Both the position numbers and the translations under genes were made by a program. Source: an uncultured Bariatricus sp. (GTDB lineage: Bacteria > Bacillota > Clostridia > Lachnospirales > Lachnospiraceae). Taken from it: DNA of 25,032 nucleotides. How positions within the stretch are numbered: the stretch's first letter is position 1; every line of letters starts with the position of its first letter. Where the stretch lies: positions 1 through 25,032 of the forward strand of contig CAKRFP010000038.1 in the NCBI GenBank assembly GCA_934320645.1, read 5' to 3'. Positions 7,105-14,112 of the stretch are shown here, one piece after another. A model generated the notes under the pieces. It had not been told where the DNA came from and did not search any database. It worked only from the letters and a program-made list of their open reading frames with translations.

Positions 7105-7878
7105 TTAGTTTCCACACTCAATACTGATCTCATTGAACATCGTCAGGATCTCATCGATCGAGGTATCTTCTTTTTCTTTTCCTGCCTTATCCATCACACA
7201 ATGTCCCTGATGCATCATGATCAGACGATTACCGTATTCTACTGCATAGCGGAGATTGTGTGTGACCATAACCGTTGTCAGATTCTTTTCTTTTACAATC
7301 TTATCGGTCAGCTCCATGATCAGTTCTGCTGTCTTTGGATCCAGCGCAGCAGTATGCTCATCCAGGATCAGGAACTCGATCGGTGTCATCGTAGACATCA
7401 GCAGTGCCATCGCCTGACGCTGTCCTCCGGAAAGTGATCCGACTTTGACATGAAGCTTATCTTCCAGTCCAAGACCAAGCTGGGCAAGCTGTTCTCTGTA
7501 ATAATCGATCCGTGCCTTATTGGTTCCTCTTCCAAGTCCGTAGAATTTTCCTTTGTTGTCTGCAAGCGACATATTTTCAAGGATCGTCATGGACGGGCAG
7601 GTTCCCATGGATGGGTTCTGATAGACACGTCCGATCTTCTGATTTCTCTTATACTCTTTCACCTTTGTAATATCTTTTCCATCGATCAGGATCTGTCCGG
7701 ATTCTACCGGAATACTTCCGCAGATGATATTCAGCATTGAAGTTTTACCGGAACCGTTACTTCCTACTACGGATACAAATTCGCCCTGATTGATTGTCAG
7801 ATTGAAGTCCTCAAAAAGACACATCTCATTGACTGTACCCGGATTATAATATTTGTGGATATTTCTAAGCTCCAGCAT
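7105..7878 (-). CDS. trpZ: ABC transporter ATPase of the tryptophan importer
   Basis: This 257-residue cytoplasmic ATPase powers the importer. The Walker A motif GSNGSGKT is at residues 39-46, the Q-loop at RVYQNPS, the signature LSGGQ at 149-153 and the Walker B FLILDEH at 169-175, followed by a switch histidine in MVTHN. It resembles ATPases paired with ABC_sub_bind proteins rather than Met or branched-chain amino acid importers. Its ATG lies inside the permease gene with a 14-bp overlap, so the two are co-translated. It is the third gene of trpX-trpY-trpZ behind a Trp T-box. The symbol follows that set and the specificity rests on the T-box. Confidence 0.9.
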   Translation of the reverse strand: MLELRNIHKYYNPGTVNEMCLFEDFNLTINQGEFVSVVGSNGSGKTSMLNIICGSIPVESGQILIDGKDITKVKEYKRNQKIGRVYQNPSMGTCPSMTILENMSLADNKGKFYGLGRGTNKARIDYYREQLAQLGLGLEDKLHVKVGSLSGGQRQAMALLMSTMTPIEFLILDEHTAALDPKTAELIMELTDKIVKEKNLTTVMVTHNLRYAVEYGNRLIMMHQGHCVMDKAGKEKEDTSIDEILTMFNEISIECGN

Positions 7879-8752
7879 TCTTCTTCACCTTCTTCTTTCT
7901 CTCCATACTAAGCACCAGAATTACCAGGAATAACACGGCTGTGATCAGCTTCATATCCTGCGGTTCGAAGTTCTTCAGTGCGATTGCCACACAGGCCTTG
8001 TAAATGATCGATCCGATCAGTACAGCTGTCGTTGTCTTTACAAAACTGATCTTCTTAAAAATACTGGTTCCGATGATAACACTTGCAAGACCGATTACCA
8101 TCGCCCCTGTACCACTGGAAATTTCAAATACACGTTCTTCCTGGCAGAAAATACATCCTGCAAGCGAACACAGCCCGTTTGCGATTGCAAGTCCCAGGAT
8201 TTTTACATTTCCTTCATCCTTTGCCATTGCAGTTACCAGTTTATCATTATCTCCGACTGCGCGGAGCAGGTATCCTGACTTGGTATTCAGGTAAAGGTCC
8301 AGAATGATTTTCACAATTAACGCAATGATCAGAATGATGAGCAATGTAGAGTAAGCGGAAAATCCTGACGGAAGCAGCTTATCCAGTGTATCATTTTTAA
8401 AGATTGTCTTCTGGGAAAACAGCGGTACATTGGCTGTTCCTGCCACGCGAAGGTTGATCGTCCAGAGCGCTGTCATCATAATGATACCGGAAAGCAGATC
8501 TCTTACCTTGCATTTGACATGGATCAGTCCGGTACAGATACCAGCTGCCACACCTGCCGCAAATGCAGCCGGAAGTGTCAGATACGGGTTCGCTCCTTTT
8601 GTGATCATAAGCGCCGTTACGGCAGCTCCCAATGGAAAGCTGCCATCTACGGTCAGATCTGGAAAATCCAGAATTTTGTATGTTATATAAATTCCCAATG
8701 CAAGGATTCCGTAAATCAGTCCCTGCTCCAAAATTGATACTGCAAAGCTCAT
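7865..8752 (-). CDS. trpY: ABC transporter permease of the tryptophan importer
   Basis: This 295-residue inner-membrane permease belongs to the BPD_transp_2 (LivH/RbsC-like) group, with about eight to nine hydrophobic segments (for example LIYGILALGIYITYKIL, LIILIIALIVKII and AVLFLVILVLSM). The motif DFPDLTVDGSFPLGAA is typical of permeases that partner ABC_sub_bind binding proteins. I chose ATG 8752 because GAGGAGC ends 7 nt before it; an upstream GTG at 8767 overlaps the ribosome-binding site itself. It lies 30 nt after the binding-protein gene and overlaps the ATPase gene by 14 bp. A basic tail (MERKKKVKKN) ends it on the cytoplasmic side. Confidence 0.9.
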   Translation of the reverse strand: MSFAVSILEQGLIYGILALGIYITYKILDFPDLTVDGSFPLGAAVTALMITKGANPYLTLPAAFAAGVAAGICTGLIHVKCKVRDLLSGIIMMTALWTINLRVAGTANVPLFSQKTIFKNDTLDKLLPSGFSAYSTLLIILIIALIVKIILDLYLNTKSGYLLRAVGDNDKLVTAMAKDEGNVKILGLAIANGLCSLAGCIFCQEERVFEISSGTGAMVIGLASVIIGTSIFKKISFVKTTTAVLIGSIIYKACVAIALKNFEPQDMKLITAVLFLVILVLSMERKKKVKKNAGA

Positions 8753-8782
8753 TGCATTGCTCCTCACTTTTCTAATTCAAAT

Positions 8783-9802
8783 TTAGTTTTCGCTGATAGA
8801 ATCGTATGTCTCTACCGCGCTGTTTTTCAGATCATCTTCCACTGTGATTCCAAGATTTTCTGCTACTTTTGTATTCAGGTAAAGTCCTGCTTCTGTGATC
8901 GTCTCAAATGGCATTTCAGATGCTTTCTTTTCTCCTTTGAGAACCTTTGCTGCCATCTTGCCTGTCTGTTTACCAAGTGCTACATAATCAAGACCTTCTG
9001 CTGCCAGGCATCCAAGCTTCACCTGTTCGATCTCACTTCCGAATACCGGGATATTTGCTGAATTTGCCTTATCCAGAATAGTTGCAAGTGAGCTTACTAC
9101 CGTGTTATCTGTCAGGTTGCTGATGCAGTCTACCTGTGACAGAAGATCGTCTGTTGCAAGTGCGATTTCTGATGTATTTGTAATTCCCTTTTCTACAAGT
9201 TCAAATCCATAGTCACCGACTTTTTCTTTGTATTCAGCAATTGCAGATACGCTGTTTGCCTCACTTGTTGTATAGAGGATACCGATCTTCTTTGCATCCG
9301 GAAGAAGTTCACGGATCATTTTCAGCTGTGCTTCAATCGGAAGCTTATCACTGGTTCCTGTGACTTCTCCAACCGGGTTCCCTTTATCATCTGCAAGCTC
9401 TGCTGCTTTCGGGTCTGTAACTGCAGTGTAGATAACCGGAATATCCGTATCCATCGCAGCATTGTATGCTGTCTGTGCACTTGGTGTTGCGATTCCGCAG
9501 ATCAGATCTACTTTATCGGATACAAAGCTACTTGCGATCTGTGATGCAGTTCCCATATCTGCTGCCGAGTTCTTGTATTCAACCTTCAGGTTCTTTCCTT
9601 CCTCGATACCTTCTTCTTTCAGTCCCTCTAAAAATCCTTCACGGCAGTTGTCTAAAGATCCGTGCTCTGCGAACTGGGAAATACCGATTGTATAGCTCTT
9701 TTCTCCGTCTGCTGTCTTGGAATCTGACTTGCTTCCACATCCTGCCATCATTGCTGCTGCCATTGCCATTGTTAATAATACTGCGATTGTTCTCTTTTTC
9801 AT
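8783..9802 (-). CDS. trpX: Tryptophan ABC transporter substrate-binding lipoprotein
   Basis: This 339-residue extracytoplasmic binding protein is anchored as a lipoprotein: basic MKKR, a hydrophobic stretch and a lipobox AGC with Cys22. The body (YTIGISQFAEHGSLDN, then GIATPSAQTAYNAA and IPVIYTAVTDP) is the ABC_sub_bind (PF04392-type) fold. The ATG at 9802 has GAGGAG upstream. It is the first gene of the operon and follows a T-box with a TGG specifier, which strongly supports tryptophan, or a close indole precursor, as the ligand. The TrpXYZ name is the established one for T-box(Trp)-controlled transporters of this type in Firmicutes. Confidence 0.92.
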   Translation of the reverse strand: MKKRTIAVLLTMAMAAAMMAGCGSKSDSKTADGEKSYTIGISQFAEHGSLDNCREGFLEGLKEEGIEEGKNLKVEYKNSAADMGTASQIASSFVSDKVDLICGIATPSAQTAYNAAMDTDIPVIYTAVTDPKAAELADDKGNPVGEVTGTSDKLPIEAQLKMIRELLPDAKKIGILYTTSEANSVSAIAEYKEKVGDYGFELVEKGITNTSEIALATDDLLSQVDCISNLTDNTVVSSLATILDKANSANIPVFGSEIEQVKLGCLAAEGLDYVALGKQTGKMAAKVLKGEKKASEMPFETITEAGLYLNTKVAENLGITVEDDLKNSAVETYDSISEN

Positions 9803-9952
9803 AATTTTGTTCTCCTCTTCTTGATAAATAATTTTCTTTGTTAGCTTTCAAGAGAAGGTGTTTCCTGATTCCGCGCCGTACCACAACAGGAATACATATG
9901 TAACATCCTGCCGGAGGCTTTTTATTTATCAGGAAAGGTTTCCCCGGTAAAT
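9803..9952 (-). other. Leader between the Trp T-box terminator and trpX, with a second hairpin
   Basis: After the T-box terminator the minus-strand RNA can form TTTTTATTTA/TAAATAAAAA with inner GGAAA/TTTCC. This hairpin reuses the terminator U-tract as its 5' arm. Further on, CAGGA and TCCTG flank the palindrome TACATATGTA (9885-9912). The GGAGAAC ribosome-binding site of trpX closes the region. No gene is seen here. Confidence 0.55.
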
Positions 9953-10236
9953 AAAAAACGCCCCAATCCTTCTACGGATTGAGGCGACTAATATCTTCTA
10001 CTAACGCGGTACCACTCAACTTTAACAGTTTCCTGTCCTCTTTTATGTACTAACATACATCCCTTATTGATAACGGGTTTGGTTCCCGACAAACCATACT
10101 CTCATTCGTCTGATTTCAGGCTGCCCTCGAAAGTCCATTCAATTATCAACTCCATACAGCAATCCCACCGCCTGCCGCTCTCTGTGATATCGTTCGATAA
10201 CTTACTCCTCTTTCTCAACGGTTTTACAATCTATGG
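9953..10236 (-). promoter_or_regulatory. T-box riboswitch, tryptophan specifier (TGG)
   Basis: On the minus strand the T-box sequence GAGTGGTACCGCG (TGGTACCGCG at 10005-10014) pairs with uncharged tRNA CCA ends. Upstream, Stem I starts with GAGGAGTAAGTT near 10200-10212. The specifier loop reads TTGAA-TGG-ACTTTCGAG, placing TGG at 10135-10137, six nt before GAG. The terminator stem CGCCTCAATCC/GGATTGGGGCG (9959-9986) is followed by a U-tract (9953-9958). Uncharged tRNA-Trp should favour the antiterminator and switch on trpXYZ. Confidence 0.93.
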
Positions 10237-10241
10237 TTGAT

Positions 10242-10270
10242 ATCTTACCCCTTTATTCTCTGTTTGTCAA
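10242..10270 (-). promoter_or_regulatory. Sigma-A promoter of the Trp T-box/transporter operon
   Basis: On the minus strand a perfect TTGACA (10265-10270), a 17-nt spacer and TAAGAT (10242-10247) precede the T-box by a few bases. Confidence 0.8.
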
Positions 10271-10298
10271 CTGGATTTTTTGAATTTTTCAGATTTTT

Positions 10299-10592
10299 CT
10301 ATTCTTTTTGCTCTTCTCCCTGAAAAATATCATGATAATCCGAACCATAACTGTTCAAAATCAGTCTGAAGACTTTTTTATTCTTCTCATATGCCATTCC
10401 AAGCTCCAGATATGCCTGTAAATGAATCAGTGCACCCAAAAGATAAACTCTGTCTTCCTCTGTCTTATAAAATTCATATAAACGGTAGATACTGGTTATC
10501 AGGAGATCCTCCTTATCAACTCCAAGTCTCTCACACTCATTCACAGCAAGCTTAATTGCCTCCAGATCTGTTCTGTAAACTTCCCAATCCAT
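10299..10592 (-). CDS. Small hypothetical protein
   Basis: This 97-residue acidic, apparently all-helical protein begins MDWEVYRTDLEAIKLAVNE and ends with FQGEEQKE. I do not recognise a family. It has no signal peptide or membrane segment, and its periodic leucine, tyrosine and glutamate content suggests a helical bundle. It is a real gene: GGAGGG lies 7 nt before the ATG, and a good sigma-A promoter lies at 10622-10650. It is divergent from the XRE regulator at 10726, which could control it. Downstream on the same strand comes the promoter of the Trp T-box operon, with no clear terminator between. Confidence 0.8.
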   Translation of the reverse strand: MDWEVYRTDLEAIKLAVNECERLGVDKEDLLITSIYRLYEFYKTEEDRVYLLGALIHLQAYLELGMAYEKNKKVFRLILNSYGSDYHDIFQGEEQKE

Positions 10593-10621
10593 TTCATTTC
10601 CTCCCTTTCCTCCTTTCTCTT

Positions 10622-10650
10622 ATCATAAATCAACAAGGCGTTTTTGTAAA
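10622..10650 (-). promoter_or_regulatory. Sigma-A promoter of the 97-residue hypothetical gene
   Basis: On the minus strand TTTACA (10645-10650), a 17-nt spacer and TATGAT (10622-10627) are each 5/6 matches. The promoter is about 30 nt upstream of the start codon and lies in the divergent region shared with the XRE regulator. Confidence 0.7.
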
Positions 10651-10725
10651 GTTAACTTGCGTATAACATCATTCTTTTTTCTAGTTGAAATGCTACACTA
10701 CTTTTATGAAGGAGAGATACACAGC

Positions 10726-11073
10726 ATGGAAAAGAATTTTGGTGCCCGCGTTCGGCAGGCACGTCATAACGCCGGTCTTACACAGGCAGCATTAGCAGAA
10801 AAACTAAATCTTGATGAGACAACGATAAGCCGGATTGAAAACGGCAGCCAAGCAACTTCCTTCGCTACAATGCTTAGTTTTTCCGACGCATTAGATGTCA
10901 AGTTTGATTATCTGATCTGTGACTATCTGGATGATTCACTTCATTCAAAAGATCCTGTCAATGCTGAGATCATGGATATGATCACACCACTCCCGGATAA
11001 TTATAAACGGTTGATCCGGGATAATATCCGACAGTTGTTAGAAAAGATTCCGCCAGAGATGGGCGAACAATAA
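10726..11073 (+). CDS. XRE family transcriptional regulator
   Basis: This 115-residue protein carries a helix-turn-helix of the Cro/CI (XRE) type at residues ~5-60: ARVRQARHNAGLTQAALAEK followed by LDETTISRIENGSQATSFATML. The remaining ~55 residues (DYLDDSLHSKDPVNAEIMDM to the end) may serve for dimerisation. I chose ATG 10726 because AAGGAG (10709-10714) precedes it; the frame is open for 23 more codons upstream without a ribosome-binding site. Divergence from the 10299-10592 gene suggests control of that gene or of itself, but the target is not known. Its last codons (GEQ, stop) overlap the outer arm of palindromic element B. Confidence 0.9.
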   Translation: MEKNFGARVRQARHNAGLTQAALAEKLNLDETTISRIENGSQATSFATMLSFSDALDVKFDYLICDYLDDSLHSKDPVNAEIMDMITPLPDNYKRLIRDNIRQLLEKIPPEMGEQ

Positions 11074-11285
11074 ACGGAGAGTGTATTGACACCCCAGCAG
11101 AAAATAATAATCCCGCAGATTCAGGTTGCACAAACCATTCCGATGAACTTCTGAAAGTGGGAATCGTGTTCAGCAATAGCTTCCACGATTCCTGAATTTC
11201 ATCTCCATTGTGCAACAAGTTGAATCTGCGGGATTATTATTTTCTGCTGGGACGCTCAAGGTTACTGGTGATAACTGTTCGCCCA
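11060..11285 (-). repeat. Palindromic structured element, copy B
   Basis: This 226-nt imperfect palindrome has the architecture of copy A with its core on the minus strand. The outer pair is TGGGCGAACA (11060-11069)/TGTTCGCCCA (11276-11285), the spacers are 23 and 24 nt, and a perfect 31-bp inverted repeat (11093-11123/11221-11251) encloses the core. Core helices (plus-strand coordinates) are 11125-11133/11208-11216, 11142-11147/11198-11203 and 11160-11168/11184-11192. All are fully paired and differ from copy A only by compensatory changes. The outer left arm covers the last codons of the XRE gene, and the right end lies 13 nt from the folD stop codon. It may also serve as a bidirectional terminator between the convergent genes. 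Confidence 0.85.
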
Positions 11286-11298
11286 CTTATGTCTGGTG

Positions 11299-12150
11299 TT
11301 AGTTCTGGCTTGTGCGGGCGGCACGGAGAACGTGGGATGCCAGGGCGGACGTTGTGACACTTCCGACTCCACCTGGGACTGGGGTGATGTGGGATGTTTT
11401 TTCCTGTACCCGTTCGTAGTCTATATCTCCACAGAGAGTTCCGTCTTCCAGTACATTGATTCCGACATCGGCTACAACTGTTCCGTCTGCAATCATGTCG
11501 GAAGTGATGTATTTTGCTTTTCCGATCGCAGCTACCACGATTTCTGCCTCACGGCATCTGTCTGCCAGATCTTTTGTGTGGGAATGACAGATCGTTACAG
11601 TCGCATTCTCACCAAGCATCATCATGGAAAGTGGTTTCCCGACAACCATGCTTCTTCCGACGATCGTCACCCGTTTCCCCTGAAGCTCAATTCCAAAGTA
11701 TTTCATGATATGCATCACTGCTTCTGCGGTACACGGTGCATACGCAGTCTTGTCACCTTCAAACAGTTTTGCAAGATTTGCCGGACTCATTCCATCCATA
11801 TCCTTTGCAGGACTGATCATCTGCCGGATCTTTTCCACATCAAGCTGCGCCGGAAGTGGTTGGAATAAAAGGATTCCGTGAACCTCCGGATCTTCATTGA
11901 CCGCACGGAAAGCTGTTTCAAATTCTTCCTGCGAAATTTCTTCCGGCAGTTCAACGATCCGGCATTCAATTCCGATCATTTCCATTCTTTTTTTTGCTCC
12001 GCGCTCATAAGCGAGATCACTTTCCTTTGCTCCTACCCGGATAATTGTAAGGCATGGATTCACTCCTGCCGCATTCAACTCTTCTCTCTCTCTGATCAGC
12101 TGTTCTTTCATGGCTTTTGCCACTTCAGTCCCTTGCATCTGTATACTCAT
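11299..12150 (-). CDS. folD: Methylenetetrahydrofolate dehydrogenase / methenyl-THF cyclohydrolase
   Basis: This 283-residue bifunctional cytosolic enzyme interconverts 5,10-methylene-THF, methenyl-THF and 10-formyl-THF. Family marks are SDLAYERGAKKR near residues 44-55, GILLFQPLP around 93, PCTAEAVMHIM near 150, the NADP-loop VGRSMVVGKP and the C-terminal TPVPGGVGSVTTSAL. The usual YVxxK catalytic motif reads YERGAKK here, shifting the lysine by one, as I recall for clostridial enzymes. AGGAGG precedes the ATG. It follows fchA by 25 nt in one operon. Together the two give formimino-, methenyl- and methylene-THF interconversion, used for purines, serine/glycine and possibly acetogenesis. Confidence 0.96.
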   Translation of the reverse strand: MSIQMQGTEVAKAMKEQLIREREELNAAGVNPCLTIIRVGAKESDLAYERGAKKRMEMIGIECRIVELPEEISQEEFETAFRAVNEDPEVHGILLFQPLPAQLDVEKIRQMISPAKDMDGMSPANLAKLFEGDKTAYAPCTAEAVMHIMKYFGIELQGKRVTIVGRSMVVGKPLSMMMLGENATVTICHSHTKDLADRCREAEIVVAAIGKAKYITSDMIADGTVVADVGINVLEDGTLCGDIDYERVQEKTSHITPVPGGVGSVTTSALASHVLRAARTSQN

Positions 12151-12175
12151 GTCTTCCTCCTGCCTGTCTTATCTG

Positions 12176-12805
12176 TTACAGTCTGATACTCTTAAGTACC
12201 GCATCATACGTGATTCTTCTCAGTTCATTTCCTCTTTCGATCAGTTCAGCGGCGCGGCTGTTCAGTCTCTCTGCCTCCTCCTGATCCTGCATCATCTTTG
12301 TATTGATAAAAATATTAAGAGAAGCACTCTCCAGAGCTGCCTGCGCAAACAGAATGGCACATCCGGCATCACTGACTGCAAGCCTGCTTCCTTTTTCTCC
12401 GAGTACCTGAATCAGTTCCATTGATTCTGCAATGGTTTCCATAAGTTGAAGTGGTGTTTCTGCAGCCTGTTTCAGCGCTGCTTCCATCACTCTTGCTTTC
12501 TCTTCCTTTTCTTCTTCTGTCTCTTTTGGCAGTCTGTATGCCTTAGCAAGCGGCTCAAATGCTTCCGCATCTGCGTCTACCATCCGGATCAGCTCCTGCT
12601 TTTTCTGTTCCAGTTTTTCCCGGATCGCTATGATTTCTTCTTCAACCTCTGCGTATTTCTTCTTTCCGACTGTCAGATTTGTAACCATGAGCCCGAGTGC
12701 TGCCGCAAAAGCTCCGACTGCCGCAGAAGCTCCTCCGCCTCCCGGAATCGGTGCTGCAGACGAAAGCTGTTCTAAAAAATCCGTTGTTTTCTGTTCTAAT
12801 AACAT
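12176..12805 (-). CDS. fchA: Cyclodeaminase/cyclohydrolase family protein (FTCD_C)
   Basis: This 209-residue helical protein matches the formiminotransferase-cyclodeaminase C-terminal family. The N-terminal loop APIPGGGGASAAVGAFAAAL is its folate-binding signature, and SDAGCAILFAQAALE lies near residue 145. Such enzymes convert formimino-THF to methenyl-THF with ammonia release, or act as methenyl-THF cyclohydrolase (FchA) in clostridia. Its own sigma-A promoter is at 12837-12865, GGAGG precedes the ATG, and folD follows 25 nt downstream. The folD pairing supports a one-carbon role; deaminase versus cyclohydrolase activity cannot be told from sequence alone. Confidence 0.9.
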   Translation of the reverse strand: MLLEQKTTDFLEQLSSAAPIPGGGGASAAVGAFAAALGLMVTNLTVGKKKYAEVEEEIIAIREKLEQKKQELIRMVDADAEAFEPLAKAYRLPKETEEEKEEKARVMEAALKQAAETPLQLMETIAESMELIQVLGEKGSRLAVSDAGCAILFAQAALESASLNIFINTKMMQDQEEAERLNSRAAELIERGNELRRITYDAVLKSIRL

Positions 12806-12836
12806 CTTGTTCCTCCGTTCACTTTTTCGTTATCCC

Positions 12837-12865
12837 ATTATAACGAAAGTTCCTGTACTTTTCAA
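12837..12865 (-). promoter_or_regulatory. Sigma-A promoter of fchA-folD
   Basis: On the minus strand TTGAAA (12860-12865), a 17-nt spacer and a perfect TATAAT (12837-12842) place the transcript start about 25 nt before the fchA ATG. Confidence 0.85.
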
Positions 12866-13083
12866 TTCTGTTTTTTGACTTTATCTTCCATTATCTGACA
12901 GATAGTCCGCAATAATACGAAGCAGCTGTTCCTTTTTCCGGCGTCTTTTGCTTTCTCTTCATAAATTTCAAAAGAAATGCGGCATTTTCTGATTCTTTCA
13001 TTGTAACATACTTCAGGTAAAAACTGACAGAAATTTAACTGGTTTTCAAATAATAAATTTTCATCCGGCAGCAGTGGGATAAA
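12862..13083 (-). other. Open frame without start codon; possible gene relic
   Basis: Between the metA terminator and the fchA promoter, one minus-strand frame is open for about 74 codons to a TGA at 12862-12864. It reads protein-like (FIPLLPDENLLFENQLNF, later RIRKCRISFEIYEEKAKDAG) but contains no ATG, GTG or TTG start and has no ribosome-binding site. The fchA -35 box overlaps its end. I do not recognise a family. It may be the tail of a lost gene or a chance frame. Confidence 0.25.
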
Positions 13084-13097
13084 GTTGTATAAGAACG

Positions 13098-13145
13098 TAA
13101 AAAACAGGCATACCGGAGGTACTTTTAAACCTGACCGATATGCCT
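13098..13145 (-). terminator. Intrinsic terminator of metA
   Basis: An 11-bp stem, AGGCATACCGG (13106-13116) with CCGATATGCCT (13135-13145), is followed on the minus strand by a U-tract (A run at 13098-13104). It begins about 35 nt after the metA stop codon. Confidence 0.85.
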
Positions 13146-13179
13146 ATCGAAAACGAAAGCCTCTAAAAAACCCGTAAAA

Positions 13180-14106
13180 TCAATGAAAATCCGGTGTTCC
13201 AACCATATCATACGGAGTTGCCTGGTAAACATAATAGTTCAGCCAGTTCGCATACATACAGTTACCATGTGCTCTCCAGGTAAGAAGCGGCTTCTGGCTG
13301 CTGTCATTATTCGGATAATAATTCTCCGGCATTTCAATCGGAAGTCCCTTACTCAGATCACGCTTATACTCCTGATCCAGTGTCACCCGGTCATATTCCG
13401 GATGTCCCATTACGAAAATCTGTCTTCCATCCTGTGCCATCACAAGGAATGCCCCTGCCTTCTCAGATTCTGCCAGAATCATCAGTCTCTCATCGGCGCG
13501 GATCTTCTCGATCGGCACATCTGTATGTCTGGAATGCGGCGCATAAAATACATCATCAAATCCACGAACCAGCGGAATCTTGCGGTTCATAACTTTATGT
13601 TCAAAGATCCCAAAGAGCTTTTTATCCAGCTGTACTTTATTGATTCCATAATGATAATAAAGTGCTGCCTGCGCGCCCCAGCAAAGATGAATCGTAGAAG
13701 TCACATGCGTCTTGGTCCACTCCATGATCTCTACCAGTTCATCCCAGTAATCCACTTCTTCAAACGGCATCTGCTCCACCGGCGCTCCGGTTATAATAAA
13801 TCCATCAAATTTCTGATCTTTTACCGTATCGAAAGTCTCATAAAAACGATTCAGATGGTTCGCTGAAGTGTTCTTTGACACATGGCTTTTGACCGTCACA
13901 AAGACGATATCCACCTGCAGTGGTGTATTGGAAAGCGAGCGCAGAAGCTGAAGTTCTGTGTCCTCTTTCAGTGGCATCAGGTTCAGAAGTCCGATCTTGA
14001 CTGGACGGATATCCTGATGCACTGCACGGTTCTCATCCATTACAAATATATTTTCTTTCTCCAGTATTTCTTTTACCGGAAGATCATTCTGTACACGAAT
14101 TGGCAT
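13180..14106 (-). CDS. metA: Homoserine O-acyltransferase (acetyl-type) MetA
   Basis: This 308-residue cytosolic enzyme activates homoserine for methionine synthesis. The nucleophile is Cys142 in HLCWGAQAALYYHYG, and the catalytic His lies in VMGHPEYDR. Residue 111 is Glu (TGAPVEQMPF). In characterised MetA proteins Glu at this position goes with acetyl-CoA, while Gly, as in E. coli, goes with succinyl-CoA, so O-acetylhomoserine is the predicted product. ATG 14106 lies 6 nt after the AI-2E permease stop, with GAGAGGAAG inside that gene's end. No S-box or Met T-box precedes it; transcription seems to come from the promoter at 15532-15561. A terminator follows at 13098-13145. Confidence 0.95.
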   Translation of the reverse strand: MPIRVQNDLPVKEILEKENIFVMDENRAVHQDIRPVKIGLLNLMPLKEDTELQLLRSLSNTPLQVDIVFVTVKSHVSKNTSANHLNRFYETFDTVKDQKFDGFIITGAPVEQMPFEEVDYWDELVEIMEWTKTHVTSTIHLCWGAQAALYYHYGINKVQLDKKLFGIFEHKVMNRKIPLVRGFDDVFYAPHSRHTDVPIEKIRADERLMILAESEKAGAFLVMAQDGRQIFVMGHPEYDRVTLDQEYKRDLSKGLPIEMPENYYPNNDSSQKPLLTWRAHGNCMYANWLNYYVYQATPYDMVGTPDFH

Positions 14107-14112
14107 GTCTGG

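Noticed and set aside
10982..11218. Repeat core as a protein-coding gene: B reads LHNGDEIQESWKLLLNTIP and A reads LCNGDETQEAWKPLLNTLP in the same frame
   Set aside because: Copy A has no start and stops after about 26 codons. Copy C only shares RNGDET. Most base differences between A and B change the amino acid but preserve base pairing, so RNA structure explains the similarity better than coding.
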